A stretch of 64,000 nucleotides of DNA, from the NCBI RefSeq assembly GCF_029784155.1, contig NC_073692.1, forward strand, positions 374,546,813-374,610,812, read 5' to 3'. Positions 1 through 12,369 of this stretch are shown in pieces (the first letter of the stretch is position 1; the number at the start of each line of letters is the position of its first letter). Position numbers and translations under genes: made by a program. Under the pieces are notes generated by a model that was given only the letters and a program-made list of their open reading frames with translations, ran no database searches and had not been told where the DNA came from. This stretch comes from Uranotaenia lowii (taxonomy: Eukaryota; Arthropoda; Insecta; Diptera; Culicidae).

Positions 1-475
1 GAACACATTCAAATCGTTCTGAAGTTTTCTACAATCTTCTATCCTTTTTACTGGTAAAAATAATTTCACATCATCTGCGTAAATCAGTACGAAAGCATCC
101 GAAAGGGAGTCCGGCAAATTATTCATTAGAAGAATGAATAGCAAAGGTCCCAAGTGACTGCCTTGAGGCACTCCGGAAGACGTTTCAAAGGGTGCCGAGC
201 ACACAGAATTTACAGACACGTACTGTTGTCTATTCACCAAATAAGACTCGATCCAGGGTAGGATGTTACCTCCAATACCAATTCGCGCTGATGCATCCAA
301 AATTTCGTTGATTCCTGCTACATCAAAGGCCTTCGACATATCGGTGTAGATGCAGTCCACTTGGAATCCCTTGACCATCCAATCCAATACGCGTGTGGTG
401 AACTCGCAAAGATTTGTGACCACCGATCTTTTTCTGAAGAATCCGTGCTGATGGGGCGAAATTCTATTCCAACTA
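1..475 (-). pseudogene. Jockey-like non-LTR reverse transcriptase fragment
   Basis: Read on the minus strand this piece encodes the middle of a non-LTR reverse transcriptase: a KAFD-type motif near 310-345, the SGVPQGS box near 150-185 and the catalytic YADD box near 75-95. These are RT motifs B and C in the order usual for jockey-clade elements. The fragment runs off the left edge of the window and loses similarity upstream of about 475, so it is truncated at its 5' side. No long ORF starts here and I treat it as a dead or partial copy. The clade is inferred from motif wording only. Confidence 0.75.
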
Positions 476-576
476 ACTTCTCAAAAAATTTTTGGCAAAG
501 CAGATAATATTGCTACACCCCTGTAATTTTCCACAATCACTCTGCAAAATTTCAATAAAAAATGTAGCGTAGTTTC

Positions 577-817
577 AGAGATATTGCAGTTTGAATGAGA
601 AAAGGCCAAAAAGTCCGATTTTCGTAGAATTACTGTTTCTCAGGCCACACAAACTGCAGATAGTTCAAATTTCGTGTTATAATAGTGTGATAGTTGATCT
701 AACTAACGCAAAAAATTTGATCGAAAAATATCATCATAGTAAAAAGTTATGGAAGTTCAAAGTCGAAGTGACAGTGCGCTTGCTTCCAATTTCTATACAA
801 TTATGAACGGTACTGTA
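577..817. mobile_element. Partial MITE, same family as 50504-50797
   Basis: The segment is about 85% similar by eye to the right half of the MITE at 50504-50797, including the shared stretch with GTGATAGTTGATCTA and the terminal CGGTACTGTA. Only one terminus is recognisable, so it is a truncated copy. Confidence 0.6.
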
Positions 818-3150
818 AGTGTGATTTCAAAATCTTGAAATATTTATTCATTCGAAGGCTCACTAACAAACACCCTTCCTGATGAAATCAAAGCGGTTAG
901 AAGCAGCAGGTTGATTTATGTGCGAGTTCAACTTTTTTTTTAGTAAATGTATAGTTACATTTTCCAAGAGTAAGCCAGTCTGGGACAAAAGGCTAGAAAT
1001 CCTATCAAATGATAAACTTTGAAGGAAAAAATACAGGGGAATGGTGTATGAAGTCAAAATTTTATTTGTTTTTGTAGTTAAAATTTTATAAGTAATGTTA
1101 AAAAATTTAGCCCCTAAATTTATGCAGCATCATTGTTGGTCGGCCTTAACAAATTCAAAATCACGATTTTGTTTTTTTTTAACCGCAAAGAAATATAAAC
1201 CAAGAAACAGCGAAATTCAACATTGTGTATCTCAGAATTCACTGGACCAAAAGTTACAAATTTAGTATCTTTGAGCCACCGAACGTGTGGTGTTCGATTT
1301 GGTAGAATTTCATGATTGAATTTATACAATTTGAGGTTGTTCCGAACTTCCTCAGCGGTTGATAAACTAGCATTTGTAAATATTATAAAGGTGTTTTGTA
1401 TCCTTTATGATCAAGAAAACTCGTTAAAACCGTCAAAATAGAGACTGATCAATGTTACCCCAAAGCATCAAATTCTTAACAGAGACGAAATCGATTTTTA
1501 AACCAAATTTAAAGTAGTCTCAAAAATTTCTGCAACCATGTTTTACGTTCATAGGAGTCCAGTACTGGTTTGAGTAATATGAAACAAACCACATTCTTCT
1601 TAACATTAAAAATAATCGAAAAATATTAAAAAAAGTGATCAATCTTACCCCGGATTAGGTACCTACAAGTATAATAAAACGTCAATTTTTACTTTCAGTT
1701 TGATCTTCAATTAAACACCTTTAATTTTAATACCTTAGAAATGTTTGGCCAAATTTTTTTTTTAAGAAATCGCCCCTTTTTAAAAAGTTAGATCTTGAAT
1801 ATCAAAAATTACACTGGTAGAAAAAAAGCAACTTACATATTTGGATTCAGCGCCCTCAAATTAGTCAAAATCATCTCTTAACATTCCCGCGCCCTCCGGA
1901 TCAATATGACTCGAAGCGTATTAAAAAAAATAGTTCCATTCTAATATATTGAGAAATAAAGATTTTTTTTTAAATTAAGTTCTACGAAAATAATGATCAA
2001 ATTGTCGGAAATTGTGTTCGATTCATTTAGAGATTAGTACAGCAAAGCAAAGACAGAATGGAGAGTTTTTTTAAAAGTATTTTTTTAATAAAAAGTAAAA
2101 AATTCTATTGAATCCTCACATGTTAAGCATATGTGGATAGATTTAGTCTTGACAGCTCCAAATATTTCTTAATCATCTCAATTGTCAATATTAATAAGCA
2201 TTTCTGAAAGAAATGTTTTTTTTTTACTTTTTTCATTCACAACCGGCTTAAGACTATTCAATAAAACATATTGAGCCTGTTTTGAAATTTTGATAAACTA
2301 GATGAAAATACTTACAAAAATCATCGGTCCACATTTGTGGAAAGAGGAACGACAACAAACTTGAGATCAAATAGAAACGACAAAAATATGAACGGGTGTT
2401 TTGCCGACGAACGGCTTGTTTGAACTCTTGGCAGCAATGAAAAATGTGATTTTTTGCCATGTGTTCTCGAACAAGAAAAAAAGATCAATTCTAATGCAAT
2501 CATTGTGTTATTTTGTTTGTCAACATAGTGTAACAAAACCAACAATAAATTAACATTCAATACAACGTTTTTTTTAATACTTATATCAAAACACAAACAT
2601 ATTATGAGTGAGGTAAAACATTTTTAAAGGATTTAAAGCATTTTGTCTTCAATCTACATAAACACACTCTCATTACAAAGCTCTTGAAAATTCTTCACAG
2701 CGTTGCTAAAAATTCCTATGTGTATTTTAAGGATATTTCCATTGAAAATTTTTACTTTTCCTTCAGATTTTTGCCACGGATCAGCTTAGAAATCCATTTC
2801 ATTAGTATTTTTTTTTAATTTTTCGGAATTTTAAAAGGAACCGTAGCTTTTAAAATCCTTCAAAGTGAAGTTTTCTGGAAAATTTTAACGACTATTTTGA
2901 TTTACAAAAAAGTGAATTGGGAAGCTCAATTTAAAAAAAAAAGTATTTAGTCTACTCTAGTCTCCTTCTTGAAGTCCAGATAGGAAGTTAGGAGTAAAAT
3001 AAATAGAAAACTATCTCCTATGAAACAGTGCGTTTAATAAGAAATAGTTTCCTATTCAACACCGCAAATTTGTTGTTATGAAACACCGTGCCTTGCATAA
3101 ACATGATTTGAACTTTCATTTTTAATTTGAATCTTGTGTTTAATTCTTGA
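818..3150. other. AT-rich intergenic DNA, no gene seen
   Basis: Very AT-rich with many homopolymer runs. Short ORFs here have no recognisable domain. The stretch at about 1165-1300 (CCAAGAAACAGCGAAATTC and CACTGGACCAAA) belongs to a dispersed repeat also seen at 13688-13852 plus 15975-16060 and at 17098-17290. Confidence 0.5.
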
Positions 3151-3303
3151 ATTAAACATCATCGCCGAAAAATTATACCTTATATAAACCTTCTCTTGTT
3201 ATGTTGTTGTACATTAATTTAACGAGGGTTTAAATAAATGTACAACAACACAACAAGAAAAGGTTTATATAAGGTATAATTTTTCTGCGATGATGTTTAA
3301 TTA
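3151..3303. mobile_element. Small hairpin (fold-back) MITE
   Basis: Two arms of about 72 bases (3151-3222 and 3231-3303) are reverse complements with only a few mismatches, separated by under 10 bases. The arms share ATTAAACATCATCGC at the ends and TTGTTGTACATT near the loop. This is a simple fold-back unit with no coding capacity. Confidence 0.75.
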
Positions 3304-3479
3304 ACCTTTTCTTACATTTTCAAGTTTGCAACAAAGAGTTCTTTGTTTTTTTTTTTTTTATTTTAAACTTATGATTTTCTTCCCACAAATTATTTAAACT
3401 GTTCTGACTAGGAAATTCAAATAATAATTCTGAATTTTGAATTTTACAATCCCTGATCTTGAAACTAAAACTGAATTTT

Positions 3480-3575
3480 TGTTTTTTTTTTTGTATTTTT
3501 CCCGATGATGGGTTTGAATTCCCGGATTTTTCCCGGTGCGATTTTCAATTCCCGGTTTTTTTTCCGGGAGAGTTA
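3480..3575. repeat. CCCGG-rich repeat fragment
   Basis: Repeated TTCCCGG words (for example AATTCCCGG twice) match the style of the hAT-like MITEs ending at 17551 and 25695. No clear termini are left. Confidence 0.35.
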
Positions 3576-3879
3576 CATATGTACATATATGCATTTTTTT
3601 TCCCATTTAAAATGTGGTTTGGTATTTTTCATGTTAAAAATTGGAAAAAATCTGCGAAAATATTGTTTTTTTTTTTAAGTTGCAAAAAGTAATCAAATTT
3701 GAAATTTTGGGGATACCTTGTAGAACTTCGTCGCAAATTTTCAGATAAGTAATTAAAACTCATTGCTTAAATCATTATTGTTTTGAAATATTTTCTTCCT
3801 TTTAATTTTGTGTTTCATGCAGTCTCAATAGAAAGTTTTTGGCAAACCAATAAAAATCATTGATAAATTTGACTCCCTT

Positions 3880-4640
3880 ATCTTACCGCCATGGCGCGCC
3901 AATCACCTGAGCGAACATCTTACAAAACCAAGCCCCCAAAAATTGTGTAACCGAGTTGGTAGATATAAGTATAAAAGAACCGGTTTTAAATCACGGCCAT
4001 GGATCAACGACCAAGATCGTACGACCGAGAATGTGTGTTTCGTCGTCGAAGATGAAGGATTTTTTTATCATCTTCAATTTGTTCGAGTTTTACAGGATAC
4101 ACGTGTGTTCGAATTCCACTTTTTAAACTGTGTGTACAGTACAGTCATTGTTGATACAAGTTGACTAGGTAGTTATTCGACCGTCGCTGAATACTGTTAA
4201 ACTTAATCGTCTGCAAGTCAGTTAGTCAGTCGACGAACTCCTTTGTCAAGTTCGAGGTTGCAAGCAGGTCCACCTGATGCTGATGATAATAACTGTCGGG
4301 GTTTAGTCATTTACTGAACGCGAAACGGGCCTCCAAAATGAGCGCCCATTGGCAGACATCCAGAGGTTGCAAAAATACTACTTGGGTAGGTATCAGTAAC
4401 CGATAAGACCGAACGCTCGCTGCTGATAGAGGACATGATAAATTGAGGGTTCTCCCCTTTGATTGGCACTCACTCAGCTGAGCCTTATTTATATGCGCCT
4501 TTATTCCGATGTCAGTCGGTATTGGTAGTCGCTTATGGAAGTTAAATTTCGGCTTCAAATCGACTGACTGCTACCGATGACTGGCTCCGGTCCGGTGACC
4601 GGTCAGGCAGCGGGCTAGTTCCTGGATTGAGGTTTTTTCT
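3880..4640. other. GC-richer island of unknown role
   Basis: Base composition and word use differ from the AT-rich flanks, with CG dinucleotides retained (NcoI-like CCATGG twice, ACCGGT, GGTCACCGG-type words). On the minus strand a TATAAATA motif sits at 4486-4493. It could be a promoter/first-exon region of a gene outside the window or an old repeat. No ORF longer than 85 codons and no recognisable protein was found. Confidence 0.25.
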
Positions 4641-4793
4641 CTCTCGCTAGATTGGTTCACGATTTAGAAGAAAATAGAACTCTAAGGAATTTTTATTCTC
4701 TGTTTTATTCTGAATTCCAAACTTAACAAGTTACTTTTTGCCAAAAATAGTCAAAATGTAACATTAAACATACCGACAGTTTGTACATAATTG

Positions 4794-4834
4794 TGAGCCC
4801 CGGTGGTATGAATAGGTATCATACTACCGGGGCT
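4794..4834. repeat. 17-bp stem hairpin, 7-nt loop
   Basis: GAGCCCCGGTGGTATGA is followed, after 7 bases, by its reverse complement with one mismatch. It stands out as a GC-rich perfect-type hairpin in AT-rich DNA. Confidence 0.55.
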
Positions 4835-5103
4835 CAAACTTTTTCCGCTAAAACTCTTTTGTTTATCAACTTATTGTTTACAAGATTTAGAGTTTTGGAA
4901 AGCATGTAACGTGACTCAAATATGATTTTCAGACAATATTAAGCTACAATCATAAATTTTAAAGTTATTCAAAGTCTAAAAAAATCCGAAAAACATGCTT
5001 CGGGAAAAGGCTGTAAGTCTGTTATTAAATACTCGAAAAAAAATCCACTTAGACAAGGCAGAAGTTAGGAAGCTTCAACGTCATGGAAATATTTATTTGA
5101 AAT

Positions 5104-5915
5104 TTCTCTAGCCCACGACCACAAAAAATGTAAAAAGTGGGTAATTTGTGACATTTTGTCATTTATAGATTTACAAAACACGAAACACACAATTCTTGAC
5201 GGCTAGTCAAAGTAAGCTAATAAATTTTTATCAATTTGCATTTTTTTTAGACTATTCTGACATCTAAATTCGGCTTTGCACTGAATTTTCAGTATGTTAA
5301 CAAAAGATTTAGGCGATAAAAATTTTGGCACAATAAAACAAATTTCTCATCGGTTCTAGTGATGTTATAACATTGGCGGTTCGAATATGAGAAAAAAAAT
5401 GCTGAAAGCAAATCCAGAATTTTTTGAAATGGCTTTGTTTGAGTTATTACCACCCACTGCGCCCGCCTACCAAGCAAGAATTTGTGCTAATTTTTTCAAA
5501 TTCAGAAACTACTTCACTGTTTTATTTATCAGATTTTGGCTAAGCACCGCATCGCCAATGCTATTACATCACTAGAAGTGGTATCAAGTGGCCTTTCTTT
5601 TGCATATACTTTTATTGCAATAACCTTGCGTTAACATACTTAAAATTCAGTGCAAAATTGAATTTAGTTGCTACAATAATCTCAGAAAATGCAGATTGAT
5701 GAAAAGTTCGAAGAACAGCTACCTTTGAATAGTCTTTAAAAATTCTGTGTTTCGTGTTTTATAAATCTAAAGATGCCAACATATCACAAATTACGCCAAC
5801 TTTCCAATTCCCTTTCCTATTTTTTTTATTGTGACTGGAACAGCTTTGGCGATTGATTCATTAAAAAGTACGCTTTTTACACCACTTTTTTACATTTTTT
5901 TGTGGCCATGATCTA
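5104..5915. mobile_element. Diverged fold-back element
   Basis: Left arm (about 5104-5300) and right arm (about 5625-5910) are inverted copies: both carry the ACACGAAACACA word, TTGCACTGAATTTT and TATGTTAAC in mirrored order, and CCACAAAAAATGTAAAAAGTGG-like outer ends. Arms have drifted and carry indels. No transposase. Confidence 0.5.
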
Positions 5916-5962
5916 AAGAAATTAAAAAATTGGTATTTCCATATACATATGTATGCAACCAG

Positions 5963-7528
5963 AGCCGTAGGAAGAACAGCCTCATAGGGGGGGTTTTGGT
6001 GACAAAATTTTTCCTCTTTGTCCGGGTTTAAGTTCTTACATATATGTATATTAATAGTTATTTATTTCAAATCATTACTTTCGAAAATAAGTCCAAAAAG
6101 TGATAAGATTTTTTTTTCGAAATTTTTAAAAATGAATAAGGGATCTTGATTGCTTTATTTTAAAATGAAACTTATTTGGGGTTCAAAATTGATTTTTTTT
6201 AATTCCTCTATACTCGATACATTCAGATTTTAGTTTAGTATCCACAATATGATGTTAAACAACAAACAAATAAAATGTATTTCCTGAACCTGAAGATGAA
6301 GTACAAGTTATTTTATCAACATTAATTTATCCTTAATAATTTATTCCATAATCGAAATCCTGTGAGAAATCGAAACTTAGATTTTTCAAGGAACGCAATT
6401 TAGAAAATGAGTTTAGATCATATTTTATAACAGTGGTTTTTACCTGTTTTGTGTTTTGTGTTGGGAAATTTTTAATTTTAATTCCGAATCTGAATTCTGC
6501 ATTTTGAACCTGAATACAAATGTTTAATCCCTATAAGTTTTAATTCGGCATAAGAATTAAAGATAAAAAACTCATATCCAAATTTAAAATGGTATGTTAT
6601 TTTGAATATTTTGCTATATTCTGGAATGATGAGTTTCGAACATGTCAAATGAATCTTATTTTAGTTTTAAATGCAAAACCAAGATTCGGATCATGATTTT
6701 GTCTCAATGATGAACCAAACTGAAAAGCAAGAACTATAAACTGGATTAAGATTCCACAATCCGGTCATGGGCGACAAATTTTATTTATGAAAAAAAAAGG
6801 TACCAGAGCATTGGAAATTATTCAAACCTAAGCTCACCAGATATTTTTCCGCAATTGTCCGGGCAGGGAAAATCTGGGTTATTTTATCTAAAAACCTTGC
6901 AAAATCCAGGCACACGATTTCAAAGTTTACAACCATAAATCAGCGCAATATCCGGACATATTTAGGAATTCTTCAATTAAAATCAAGAAGAAAAAACTCG
7001 AAAAGTAGTTTGTTTTCATCGAAACACACCAGCCAGTTTATTTGGATAAACTTTGTTAAAATTGTTTTGGACACAAAATACAAAATTATTATCACGCAAT
7101 TTAAATTTTGTTTTGTATTTACAAATAAGTAAAAACTTTCGATCGAAATCCGAGCAATCAGGTGACCTTTATTAATCTAATCTTATTGAAAATTCGATAT
7201 TTGAAATTAAGGACTGTACCCAAAATTTATGCACCAACTTATTATGTGAATAACTTTTGATAGCGTTTTTCGAGTACAGTCTTTAAGATTCTATCAACAA
7301 GTGAGAAATTTTTTGAAAATCTATAGAAGAATTGTGGACCTGAGATAAGATTTCGAGGTTTTGGTTTTAGTTCTGAGACGAGATTGTTACTCTTGATTAA
7401 CTTGAGTCGTTCATCGAAATTTTATTATGAATTTAAATTTCGAGTTTAGAGAAGAACATTTTCCTTGACATTTTGGACCCTCATGGGGGGTGTTTAACCC
7501 CCAAAACACCCCCCGTTCCTACGGCCAT
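5963..7528. mobile_element. Non-autonomous element with GCCGTAGGAA ends
   Basis: The left end reads AGCCGTAGGAAGAAC followed by a G-run; the right end is an inverted match (GTTCCTACGGCC preceded by C-runs at 7488-7520). A further copy of this terminus ends the repeat at 26310-26336. The interior is AT-rich and non-coding, with GATTCAGAATTC-like words. Superfamily not determined. Confidence 0.45.
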
Positions 7529-7625
7529 GTATGCAACATATAGCTTCTAACTTTTTTTGTGGAGCACTTAATAACTGATTTAAAAAAAAATTAAAAAGGT
7601 AAATTAAAAAGGTATACCATATACC

Positions 7626-7850
7626 ACACTAGACTGAGTCGATTTGGGATCATTTTTGAATTTCTCGAACCCTGGGGTCTGAAAACTTTCGTTTTGGTTC
7701 AAAAATCATCCATGATTTTTTGCATAATTTTTACAAAAGAAACAAATATGATGTTGATTTTTCAGTACAAAATATTCAATTTTTCCATACAAACCTAAAA
7801 GTTCAAATTTTTTGGGGTTTAAAGAACTAGGGTTACCATATCCTTCAAAG
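7626..7850. mobile_element. Single-arm fragment of the 20724-21540 fold-back family
   Basis: Begins with TAGACTGAGTCGATTTGGG and continues collinearly with the left arm of the fold-back at 20724 (AACCCTGGGGTCT, CATCCATGATTTTTTG), then jumps to the FASTA-like block near ACAAATATGATGTTG that also occurs in that arm. Only one arm is present. Confidence 0.6.
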
Positions 7851-9410
7851 CCAAAAAAGGTTTTGAAATCATATTTCAAAATATTAAGAAGAAACGGGAG
7901 AAACCAGGAAATCAAAGGTCATTCAAATAGTGAAAATTAGTCGCTAGTTATGTGATTTACATGGCAATTATGACTTTAAAAAAATGCTTTTACAAATTGA
8001 AAGTTATCGTTTTTTGTTTTTGTTAATTTTCTTGCAAATTTTAGTGAAAAGTCAAAGGGTCGTTGGATTATTCGAAGAGATAGAGATCAGCACATGAGAA
8101 AATGTTGCATTTAAAAAAAAAATTCAAATTGCTGTTTTGCTGTTGGCGCTAATTGCATATTCAAACGTTATTTCGACGCCTAGGAGAAGGTTTTCTTACA
8201 AGCGGTTTCAAAACTTTCGAAGTTGTTGTTTTTTTACTTACAGAAAAGTACTGCTGATGAAATAGCAAACTAATTTTAAATGAAAAATTTGATTTTAATA
8301 GATTTGTGATGCTTTGAATTAAAATCGTTTGGAAAACTCAACAAAGTAAAGAATCCTGGAGTACCGTGCCATGAATGCATTTCTTTCGGATTTCTTGTAC
8401 ATATAGGAATACAAACTTAAGAACTGGAAGAAATAAGTTCGATTCTCTGATAAAATGTCTTTCAACAAAAAAAAGAGTACATCCGCAAGATTTCACAAAA
8501 AGAAGAGTACGCTCATTTTTCGATCGAAAAAGAGCACATGTATCTACTTTTAAAAGAGTATGGTATGGTATGGTAACCCTAGGTTAACCCCCTCCATGGG
8601 GATCCAAAAAAGCAAGTGAGGTATTCTACTCTACACTTAAAATTTTAAATTCAGAACCAAATTATGATAATAGAGTAAGGTTATCAAGACTTGGCTCATA
8701 AAATTTTGATCTGGAATTAAGAATCGGATATCGTATTGTTTGTACATTTCAGAAATCGTATCGAAATTCGGATACAGATTCAAGGCGCAATTTTGTATTC
8801 ATGTTCATAATTCAGATTCAGAATGCAGAGAACAAATAGCAGAAAAAAATTTAGCTGGTAAATAAATGTTACAATCAACATAAATTGTTGAGGAATTCAA
8901 GAGATCATAAACTTAAGATTGCTTGTTAATTCAATTTCCAAAATTTAAATTTTTAATCAAAATTAGTTTGTAAACACAATTGAAAATCACGAATTAAAAG
9001 TAGAATTTAAGTTCTTTGTTTTATGCAAAAACCCATTTTTTTTTATTTATCTACAGAATTTTCACAATGGAATTTATTCTTTATGAAAAATATTTGCTGT
9101 TAAAGAAACATGTACCTGATCTTTACCTAACAATCATCACAAAATTCTATATTTTCTCGGTGTATTGCATACCATTATAAACACATTAAGGACACCAAAA
9201 TTCGGCATTTTCCATTTCAGAGCCAAGAGATAAAATTTTGCCTATTTTATATACTTGAGTAACGGCAAATGTTGTGTTGAATTTTCTAGAATGAGGTTTC
9301 ATTATTAGATTTATAACAATTAAATTACGCTTTTTGATGGAGCATACAAGTGGTAAGCGAAAAACTTTTTAAAGTCAAACTTCAATCTAAAAACATTAAT
9401 ATGGTTCAAG

Positions 9411-9653
9411 TATGCATCAAGAAAATTTAATCCGAAAATATGGTTATTTTTATCTCTTAATTTTTTTTAATTTGATTTACTTTCATCAAAGTTTAAAATC
9501 TTTGTATTTGCAAAATAGTGCCTTTGTATTTGCAATCCTCCAAACTATTTTGCAAATACAAAGATTTTAAACTTTGATGAAAGTAAATCAAATTAAAAAA
9601 AAATTAAGAGATAAAAATAACCATATTTTCGGATTAAATTTTCTTGATGCATA
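9411..9653. repeat. Near-perfect 109-bp inverted duplication
   Basis: Bases 9411-9519 and 9544-9653 are reverse complements that differ by one T in a T-run, with a 24-base spacer. The related repeat at 25970-26115 has the left arm but not the right, so the right arm was created in this copy. Confidence 0.85.
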
Positions 9654-9762
9654 GCTTGTTTGATTGAGTATATAATGATTTCTTTTAAAGAAATTGAAGC
9701 CTCTCCTTAAAAGTTTATTTTATGCTCAAATAAACTAAGTTTAATCTATCAGACTCTCAAAC

Positions 9763-9995
9763 TGCCGGAGACCGTGGTGTAGAGGATAGCGCTTTAGTCT
9801 TCTAAGCCAGCGGGCATGAGGTCGAACCCTGGTCACGACATATATAGTACTCTTTCTGTGGGTTGGTGATTTTAGCATTTGTAAGATACTACTTAGCCAT
9901 CATATCCTCGAAACATGTACGCTTAGAGTGAAGTAAAAAGGAATCTTTTCGAGCAAACCTGTATGTGTTTGTGTTCGTTTTTTTTTTGTTTTTTT
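9763..9995 (+). mobile_element. tRNA-derived SINE
   Basis: A Pol III type head is visible: an A-box-like GTGGTGTAGAGGATAGC at 9774-9790 and a B-box GGTCGAACCC at 9820-9829, spaced as in a tRNA, followed by a tRNA-unrelated body and a T-rich 3' tail. The flanks AAAC/AAAC form a short target duplication. The homologous empty site is present at 26220-26235, where CTCTTAAACAAATTC runs on without the 233-base insert. The anticodon is ambiguous, so I do not name the parent tRNA. It is not a functional tRNA gene: the acceptor arms do not pair. Confidence 0.8.
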
Positions 9996-10060
9996 AAACA
10001 AATTCAAAGATTTTATACATCGGCGAAAGTGAATTCAGCTCACCTTTTAGGTTCAGGTTT

Positions 10061-12300
10061 TCTAAAATTACGATTTAATACGGAAACTTTTAATGTGAAA
10101 GTACTTCAATATGAATAATCATAAAGTTACAAACATAATTTGTTTTAATTTTTTTTTTGTATTGTTGCATTGTATAATTTGTGAAAAAATAATTATATTA
10201 CGCATAACCATCATTTAAAGTTGAAAAACCGTCATTTAACCGCCTCTGGTACGTTTAGTGTTAAAAACATACATAAAGAAAAGTTAGAAAATGACAAAAC
10301 AAAAATTCTGAGACAATGATTCAACTGCTTGAAATGGTAAAGATTACAAAAATAATACATACTAACATTGTAAACAAAACAAAACAAAAAAAGTGCGGAA
10401 TGTGTATAAAACATAACAAAAAAATAATGAAATAAGAATTTCAATATTTTCAGAAATTGATAAACAATGACGCTCGTGACAATAATATTGCCTTGGTTTA
10501 TTTTGAGTTACAAGTAAAATTTTTGAGAAAGTTGATTATTGATTTAAATTGAAATCTTCAACTAAAATATCTTAGATATATTCCCCCAAGCAGAAATAAT
10601 AACAAAAAAAATTATTTTCATATATTTTTTTTTTTAAATAAACCTCTACCCTTGAAAAACTAAAGACGTTAAGGAGTGTATTCGAAAAAAAAAACAACAC
10701 TTTGTGTTGTGAATAACTTTTGAATGCATGGATGAAAATTGAGTTTTTGAGATAGCGTCCAATACTGGAGTTCATTGACAAAATATTTTGGGCAGGATCG
10801 AGAGAAATCCAGAAAAGTCCCATTGGGAGACCGAAAAACAGCTGGAAATAAACTATTCGACCAAAATTCACAGACTAAATCGTTTAAGAAGTATTTGGTA
10901 ATCCGATAGTTAGCTAAAATTTGATTAGAAGTGAAGATGATTGCTTCCATGAAGGTAAAGAATGTGTTAACAGATTATCACCGCTGGTTTTATGATTTTA
11001 ATTGAATCATCAATGACATTTAGGTGTTTTTCGTACCCCGATCGGACAAAAGGAAATGTACGGCCGGCTCAAGTGAAGTTTTCTATTGCGAGTACTGGTT
11101 CGATCGATGTGTAAACTGTTTTCGGGTTTTCGTTGTTCGTTCACCGAAATGCCATTAATTATTCAATTAAAATCAGAAGTTAAAGAATGTTTTTTCAAAC
11201 TCACTTCGAAAATACCAGTAGAGGAAGTGATAAAAAAAGATAAATTTTTCTGACTGGTTCGTCTAGCTGACTAATAAACAGGTCTGACTTCATTTCTACA
11301 AGGTAGAAAGCTGCCCACCAGTAAAATAAACAAAATACGGTGGACAAATCGTGCGCAAAATATTTGGACTGCTTGTGAGGAGATATTTTGGTAAATTTCG
11401 TAATGGACAGCAAAATGAATCCTTTAGCGGTCATCTGGCAGGTTTCCAACCAGAAACTTTTCGTTGACAAGTTTCGCCTGTATTTCCCGGAGGCAAACAA
11501 GGAGAAATTTTTTAGGAATTTAATGTTCAGTACTTGGGGACGCTAACGATCTGACGCGGTGAATGGCTATTAAACAAAAAAGACTGCCTTCAAATGTGAT
11601 CGTTTTCTCTGCAAAGCACTTCAATAGCTTCCACAGAGTATATCCTGTGTTTAAGTTGGATCTGGAATCGTGCCATTACACAAAAACTGTGGTGGAGTGA
11701 TAAAATGTAAAATATATTGTTTTTGTTGCCGAAGGAGGAAAATCGGCTACATGTTTTATAACTTGTAGTTTATAGTATGCATAACAGATGTCGCCCGTGT
11801 TGCCCAAATATTAAAGTCGAAAAACTTCTTCATTGGAAACTACCGTCAAACTGGATATCATGCAGCAGCCGGGTTAGATGCAACATTTGTATACCACAAA
11901 ACTGATTTTGATTTTTATTAAAAATTTAACAAATTTAGCTATAAATGTACAAATTTTAACATTTTTCGATGGTTTAAAAAACTTTACCCAGTATGATGGA
12001 TTGGCTCAATGATATCACCTACAAACTTTTTACTGGTTTCATCATCCTATACCAACACTGTTGGTGTAAAAATATTTTTCGGCCAAACACCATTTTTTTC
12101 AATAAATATTTTTTAAATTCAGTCACCTGTCCGGGGTAAGATGCAACAAAATGCAAAACAAAAAGACACGTTGTAAATCTCCTTTCCTGAACCCTTCTAA
12201 GGAGACACTCCGCCGTAGTTCGGTGAGTGCGCCTGATCCTCCCCACAATAACCGGTCATGCGGTCAGTAGTTAGACGGCCGAAGACTCGTTCGATCGACC
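10061..12300. other. Intergenic DNA, no gene recognised
   Basis: AT-rich, with short ORFs only. GGGTTAGATGCAAC at 11873 and GGGGTAAGATGCAAC at 12133 look like a word of a common repeat. Nothing codes for a recognisable protein. Confidence 0.4.
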
Positions 12301-12334
12301 GCGGCAGTTGGAATTGTGTTTCTGATCGGTGTCT

Positions 12335-12342
12335 TATTTATA
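12335..12342 (+). promoter_or_regulatory. Candidate TATA box for the UCP gene
   Basis: TATTTATA lies about 400 bases before a good splice donor (12749) that would end a non-coding first exon. Position and sequence fit a core promoter, but no start site can be proven from the sequence. Confidence 0.25.
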
Positions 12343-12369
12343 CCCAAAAAAACTTTACACAACCTCCGT

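Larger units (their letters stand above)
8630..10060. repeat. Dispersed repeat, split by an inverted duplication and a SINE
   Basis: Its first part (8640-9020) matches 21850-22145 and its later part (9120-9760 and 9996-10060) matches 25890-26300, so this is one long non-coding repeat family with at least two further partial copies in the window. The comparison with those copies dates the two insertions described separately. Confidence 0.6.

Noticed and set aside
9763..9840. Functional tRNA gene
   Set aside because: A and B boxes are present but the acceptor stem does not pair and the sequence continues as a SINE body.
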